Assembly (NCBI GenBank): GCA_910575075.1
Contig: CAJTCY010000022.1
Coordinates: forward strand, 21,884-85,883
DNA length: 64,000 nt
Direction of reading: 5' to 3'
Origin: Lachnospiraceae bacterium
Lineage (GTDB): Bacteria; Bacillota; Clostridia; Lachnospirales; Lachnospiraceae
This document shows positions 60,278 to 64,000 of this stretch, piece after piece; the stretch's first letter is position 1, and each line of letters opens with the position of its first letter. Made by a program: the position numbers and the translations under genes. The notes under the pieces are model-generated. The model was not told where the DNA came from and made no database searches. It saw only the letters and a list, made by a program, of their open reading frames with translations.

Positions 60278-61029
60278 TGCCAGAGAATTTCGGCAGCAGG
60301 CTTGATCTGGCAGTCAGATTTGTAAACGCAGTGGATGGAAGTGTGATCAGAGAAGATCAAGCTGTATTTTTTCACAACAAAAAGGCACTGAAACCCCGGC
60401 AGTCTGAACATGCTTACTGGCTTTTTGCAGACACAGGGAGGGCGGATTTTATATTAGGCGTCAATGTGCATGGTTTTGAGAAAACTCAGATTACAGTGAG
60501 TTATAAAATGTTGTGCGAGAATTTACCAACAATGGAAATACCGTTGGTTCCCAGACAAAGTGCATGGAATAATCCGCCTCTTTTGACCGTGGAGGGAAAA
60601 ATGGAAGGTTTGGAGGAAGTGCAGGCAGTGGCAAAAAGGGAGTCAGATGTATATGCTGTCTCTTATGAGGAAAGAGATTGTAAATTATCTCTCTGTCATA
60701 CCCGCAGGATGAATTTTGCTGACAGCTATTATGCTTTGGCATCCAGTGACTGGCAGGAGTTTGAGATCGTCCGGATTTTGAAAAAGCTGCCGGGGGATAT
60801 GGTTCAAATAGACCATACCCTAAAGAAAAGATGGCAAGGCAGCTGTTTTTTGGTGCATCCTGTCTATGGGACGGTATCAGAGGAAGGGAGATATTTGCTG
60901 AGGGTTCCCGTATATGGGAAGGATGCTGGCTGGCTGGCGCGTTTTGTGGTCAGGGGAAAGGAATATTTTCAGGACTTTGATGTCCGTAACCCGATCATTT
61001 CTATGGAAGAAGATAACGTAAAGGGGTGA
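60277..61029 (+). CDS. CIS-associated protein of unknown function
   Basis: 250 residues, coupled to the DUF4255 gene by a one-base overlap. Beta-rich, no signal peptide. The first 90 residues (SRLDLAVRFVNAVDGSVIRE, FADTGRADFILGVNVHGFEK) look like a beta-sandwich similar to carboxypeptidase-regulatory-like or cap-associated domains. I do not recognise the family. Position between cap and PAAR-like genes suggests a tip, cap or fibre accessory. Confidence 0.6.
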   Translation: MPENFGSRLDLAVRFVNAVDGSVIREDQAVFFHNKKALKPRQSEHAYWLFADTGRADFILGVNVHGFEKTQITVSYKMLCENLPTMEIPLVPRQSAWNNPPLLTVEGKMEGLEEVQAVAKRESDVYAVSYEERDCKLSLCHTRRMNFADSYYALASSDWQEFEIVRILKKLPGDMVQIDHTLKKRWQGSCFLVHPVYGTVSEEGRYLLRVPVYGKDAGWLARFVVRGKEYFQDFDVRNPIISMEEDNVKG

Positions 61030-61035
61030 AGAAAA

Positions 61036-61425
61036 ATGGGTTTATTGACGGTAACCAGGGCACAGCTTATTTGTTCTTTTGGAACTGCTCCAGGAAATTT
61101 TAATGCACTGACAAAACCTACGGTTCAGGCAGGAGGAAAACCTGCGGGAACGATCAAAGATATGGCAGCATTGACAAATTTAACGCCTTTTGGAATGTGT
61201 ACGTCTCCTGCTAACCCGCAGGTAGCGGCGGCAACGGCAGCCGCATTGGGAGTGCTTACCCCTCAGCCCTGCATGCCTTCGGCAGCAGGCATGTGGACAC
61301 CAGTGAATCCCAAGGTATTTATTGGAGGCGCTCCGTGTCTTTGTACAGGAGCAGTTCTGACCTGCGCAAATGGAATGGGGGTGATACAGATTACAAATCC
61401 AGGGCAGACAAAAGTAATCATATAA
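61036..61425 (+). CDS. PAAR-like protein (DUF4280), spike tip
   Basis: 129 residues of the DUF4280/PAAR-like type: LTVTRAQLICSFGTAPGNF at the start, then LTPFGMCTSPANP, ATAAALGVLTPQPC, APCLCTGAVLTCANGMGVI and the ending TNPGQTKVII. Conserved Cys residues may bind metal. Such proteins form the sharp tip of the spike in CIS. AGGGGTGAAG site. A family A element begins directly after its stop codon. Confidence 0.9.
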   Translation: MGLLTVTRAQLICSFGTAPGNFNALTKPTVQAGGKPAGTIKDMAALTNLTPFGMCTSPANPQVAAATAAALGVLTPQPCMPSAAGMWTPVNPKVFIGGAPCLCTGAVLTCANGMGVIQITNPGQTKVII

Positions 61426-61504
61426 TAGGACTAAAGTGTTAAAAGGTAGTTTTACAAATTGCCAACCCCTTTTATTTCACCACCTTCTGACACCTGAATC
61501 CTAT
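61426..61504. repeat. Family A palindromic element, shortest copy (79 bp)
   Basis: TAGGACTAAAGTGTTAAAAG and CTTCTGACACCTGAATCCTA ends with only ACAAATTGCC left of the inner arms. Lies inside the CIS operon, between the PAAR-like and sheath genes, starting at the base after the stop codon. Confidence 0.75.
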
Positions 61505-61537
61505 TCACATAATTGATCAAGAAAGGAGTTAATACGT

Positions 61538-63226
61538 ATGGCAGAATATTTATCACCAGGGGTATATGTGGAAGAGATTGACAATTCTCCCCGTCCGCTG
61601 GAAGGTGTGGGGACAAGTGTCGCAGGCCTGATAGGGCTGGCAGAGAAAGGACCAGCAGAGGGGGCTCCTGTGCCTGTCACCAGCTTTGCAGACTATCAAA
61701 AGAAGTTTGGAGGATATTTAAGTGAGTTTACACATGAGGAATACCGTTATCTTCCGGGTTCTGTAGAACAGTTTTTTGCTAACGGCGGAACCCGCTGTTA
61801 TGTGTCACGTGTCATTCCCGGGGATGCAAGGAAAGCAAAAGTTAAGTCAGGGCTGCTTTCTTTTGAGGCTGCAAACCAGGGAAAATGGGGGAATAAAATA
61901 CGTGTGGAAATTGAAGGGCTTGAGAGGCGCAGGATGCAGCTTACCGCAGAAGATAACGGTGTGTATACAGCAAAGACCACAGAGGGATTCCGAGAGGGGG
62001 ATATTGTAAGAGCAGGGGAAGAGTATAACCGTATTGAAAGCATCGTGGAGAACAAAATAACATTTGAGAAAGCGTTCGTCAGTGAGGTTGTAGATGCATC
62101 ACTGCTTCCAGCGGTGGTGCTGTATCTTCAGGAACTGCAGGTGGTTGTCTCCTGTATGGATCAGATGGAGAAATATACAGGTGTTACGTTTAATATTGCT
62201 TCCCCCTCTTTTATTGGCACAAGAATGGAACAGTCTGCAATTGTGAAGGTTGCAGCGCTGCCATTGGAAGAACCCAAAGATTTGTTGGAGGCAGTTTTTG
62301 AAGAAAAAAGAGGTACGCTCTGCCTGGATGATGGATTTGACGGCACAATTGGAAAAGTCAGCGCAGGAACATTTATCGGACAGGACCGTGGGCCGGGAAA
62401 GCGTACCGGCATTCAGTCTTTTAGGGAAAATACTAATGTAAGCATTCTGGCAGTTCCGGGAATTACTATTCCTGAGGTTATGGTTTCTCTGGCAGCTCAC
62501 TGTGAGAATATGAAAAGCCGTTTTGCAGTTCTGGATATGCCGAAAGATGCAGTGAGGCCAGAAGAGCTGGAGGAATACAGAAGTATGATTGACAGTACCT
62601 ATGCAGCAATGTACCATCCATGGATTCAGGTGTTTGACCCGTCTACAAACCGTCCAGGATTTTTCCCGCCTTCTGGGGCAGTGATGGGTGTATATTCCCG
62701 GACAGACATGGAACGAGGCGTACATAAGGCTCCGGCAAATGAGACGGTGGCATGCACAGGGCTGAAAGTAAATTATACCAAGGCCGAACAGGATCTGCTC
62801 AATCCAGAGGGAATTAACCTGATCCGTGCGCTTCCAGGCCAGGGAATCCGCATCTGGGGCGCCAGAACAGCCAGCAGCAACAGCTCTTTCCGTTATGTAA
62901 ACGTACGCCGCCTGTTTATATTTGTGGAAGAGAGTATCAAGGCAAATACCAATTGGGTGGTATTTGAGCCCAATGACGCCACACTCTGGTCGAGAGTTTT
63001 TATTTCTATCAATTCTTTTCTGGAGGGATTGTGGCGGGCTGGCATGCTTGTGGGAGGAAGTGCGGAAGAAGCTTACTTTGTAGATATTGGACCAGATACC
63101 ATGACAGTGGATGATATTCAGAATGGGAAATTAATCTGCAATGTGGGTATCGCACCCTCCAGGCCGGCGGAATTTGTGATCTTCCGTGTCAGCCAGAATA
63201 CCGCTTCATCAGGCGGAGGCGAATGA
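61538..63226 (+). CDS. Contractile tail sheath protein
   Basis: 562 residues, complete. N-terminus MAEYLSPGVYVEEIDNSPRP is the classic sheath opening. The C-terminal core (IRALPGQGIRIWGARTASSN, NVRRLFIFVEESIKANTNWV, GLWRAGMLVGGSAEEAYFV) is the conserved sheath fold; domain insertions fill the middle. It assembles as helical rings around the tube and contracts to drive it outward. AAGGAG site. Followed 37 bp later by the tube gene. Confidence 0.95.
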   Translation: MAEYLSPGVYVEEIDNSPRPLEGVGTSVAGLIGLAEKGPAEGAPVPVTSFADYQKKFGGYLSEFTHEEYRYLPGSVEQFFANGGTRCYVSRVIPGDARKAKVKSGLLSFEAANQGKWGNKIRVEIEGLERRRMQLTAEDNGVYTAKTTEGFREGDIVRAGEEYNRIESIVENKITFEKAFVSEVVDASLLPAVVLYLQELQVVVSCMDQMEKYTGVTFNIASPSFIGTRMEQSAIVKVAALPLEEPKDLLEAVFEEKRGTLCLDDGFDGTIGKVSAGTFIGQDRGPGKRTGIQSFRENTNVSILAVPGITIPEVMVSLAAHCENMKSRFAVLDMPKDAVRPEELEEYRSMIDSTYAAMYHPWIQVFDPSTNRPGFFPPSGAVMGVYSRTDMERGVHKAPANETVACTGLKVNYTKAEQDLLNPEGINLIRALPGQGIRIWGARTASSNSSFRYVNVRRLFIFVEESIKANTNWVVFEPNDATLWSRVFISINSFLEGLWRAGMLVGGSAEEAYFVDIGPDTMTVDDIQNGKLICNVGIAPSRPAEFVIFRVSQNTASSGGGE

Positions 63227-63262
63227 TAAATGTGCAAAAAGTAGAAAAGAGAGGTAAGGATT

Positions 63263-63808
63263 ATGCCAGCTATAAAAAATTCAAATTCACTGCCCTATCC
63301 AATGACGAGTATGAATTTTGTTGTCACTGCGGGAGAGGGAGTTGCATCTTTTAGCGAGGTATCGGGAATTGAGGCAAGTGTTGATGTAGTGGAATTTCGT
63401 CAGGGAAATTCACCGAGCCTTGCGCCTGTCAAGGTTCCGGGCCTTGTTCATCATGGAAACATTACATTGAAGTATGGTTATATTGTAGATGACAGTTTCC
63501 GAAAATGGGTGGCGAAATGTGTCAGTTCCCAGAGAGGGATTGTCAGCACAGAAAAAGGGTTCCGCCAGGATGTGCGTATTGAGCTGTTAGATACGGGAGC
63601 CGTTACAGCAATGCCCAACGAGGTGAAACAGAGTGCGGCAGCAGCAGGGGCGACAGCCAATGTCTGGGTGTTCAAGGACGCATGGGTAACCAAATATAAC
63701 GGGCCGGATATGAACGCGATGAACAGTGAGATTGCAGTGGAATCCATTGAACTCGCATATGAATCTATGATTATCGCAGGCAATACGGCTGTTGCGCCCG
63801 CCAGCTAA
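63263..63808 (+). CDS. Tail tube protein (gp19/Pvc1-like)
   Basis: 181 residues of the T4 gp19-like tube family (also Hcp-like fold). Typical segments: PYPMTSMNFVVTAGEGVASF with FSEVSGIEASVDVVEFRQG, VPGLVHHGNITLKYGYIVDD and the C-terminal EIAVESIELAYESMII. Forms stacked hexamers inside the sheath. GAGGTAAGG site. It is the last CIS gene inside the window; an IS110-type element follows. Confidence 0.93.
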   Translation: MPAIKNSNSLPYPMTSMNFVVTAGEGVASFSEVSGIEASVDVVEFRQGNSPSLAPVKVPGLVHHGNITLKYGYIVDDSFRKWVAKCVSSQRGIVSTEKGFRQDVRIELLDTGAVTAMPNEVKQSAAAAGATANVWVFKDAWVTKYNGPDMNAMNSEIAVESIELAYESMIIAGNTAVAPAS

Positions 63809-63953
63809 AATTCCCTGTTATGTTTTTAGAAAGCTTCCTGTATAATTCAAAGTGTAGAGTTCAGTAAGGATTTAAAAAAATAGATACCTACGCTATACTG
63901 TCATTGCTGACCAGGCAGTTAGCAAATGAACAGAAAAGGAAGGTATCTACAAG

Positions 63954-64000
63954 ATGAATTCTACACAAAACAAGAAGATTTCGCAAGTAAAAGAAACAAC
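63954..64000 (+). CDS. IS110-family transposase, 5' end only
   Basis: Only the first 15 codons are in the window (MNSTQNKKISQVKET). This N-terminus and the leader are like those I associate with clostridial IS110 (DEDD) transposases, which insert site-specifically. Upstream, TAGATACCT (63882-63890) and AGGTATCTA (63941-63949) form an inverted pair just before the ATG. AAAGGAAGG site. Identification from 15 residues is tentative; the left element boundary probably lies between 63820 and 63880. Confidence 0.5.
   Translation, partial: MNSTQNKKISQVKET

Noticed and set aside
51099..63808. Prophage interpretation of the sheath and tube genes
   Set aside because: No capsid, portal, terminase, integrase or lysis gene is present, while a DUF4255 cap protein and a CIS-type AAA+ ATPase are.
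51099..63808. Type VI secretion system
   Set aside because: No TssJ/L/M membrane complex, no split TssB/TssC sheath and a single phage-like sheath gene; the host appears monoderm.

Overview
This window looks like a chromosome segment of a spore-forming, monoderm clostridium, most likely a Lachnospiraceae gut anaerobe. The evidence is spoIIGA-sigE and sigG, CotF-type coat proteins, NfnAB, a flavodiiron protein, a cobalamin riboswitch with cbiMN, AGGAGG-type ribosome sites, and several proteins that resemble Lachnospiraceae-restricted DUF families. Only one strain-level sequence is available and no database search was run, so names rest on motifs.

Layout. 0-7.5 kb: a chemoreceptor, the sporulation sigma block (spoIIGA-sigE, a beta-CASP nuclease, then sigG on the opposite strand) and a Glu-rich coiled-coil gene. 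8-18 kb: housekeeping genes dapF, argS, a diacylglycerol glycosyltransferase-plsY-MIF cluster on the minus strand, an HTH membrane protein, coat proteins, a receiver-(p)ppGpp synthetase fusion, trpS and a LUD protein. 18-30 kb: an ABC exporter, a DUF2156 protein, two G3E metallo-GTPases, an Fe-S aldo/keto reductase, a GntR regulator, lepB, a hybrid histidine kinase and ilvD. 30-36.5 kb: nfo-cbiQ-cbiO-HD, an acyltransferase, then riboswitch-cbiM-cbiN. 36.8-43.2 kb is an accessory patch: marR with three identical 12-bp palindromic operators, a truncated MATE gene, a BlaI/M56 pair with three accessory proteins, and an AT-rich DUF4062 gene. 43.3-46.8 kb: nfnA-nfnB-fprA.

The most interesting region is 47-64 kb, the left part of a contractile injection system (CIS) locus. 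It carries a Pvc15-like AAA+ ATPase, two response regulators (one with Glu in place of the phospho-acceptor Asp), a large CIS-associated protein, an envelope module (C-anchored pseudokinase-like protein, MORN protein, TolC-like coiled-coil protein, extracellular stalk-domain protein), then a DUF4255/Pvc16 cap protein, a PAAR-like tip, sheath and tube. The envelope module suggests a machine anchored in or spanning a Gram-positive wall rather than a freely released particle; that is inference. The two main CIS promoters share a 20-bp tandem operator, TTAAAGAT(A/T) twice with an 11-bp period, which fits control by the OmpR-family regulator encoded between them. An IS110-type transposase starts at the right edge, just after the tube gene, so the rest of the locus is outside the window.

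Intergenic DNA carries several families of short palindromic elements. Family A comprises five nested palindromes of 79-327 bp. Family B is a MITE with 11-12-bp target duplications (three copies), one of which has replaced the C-terminus of the TolC-like gene and broken an ancestral ATGA overlap. Family C consists of hairpins of about 55 bp.
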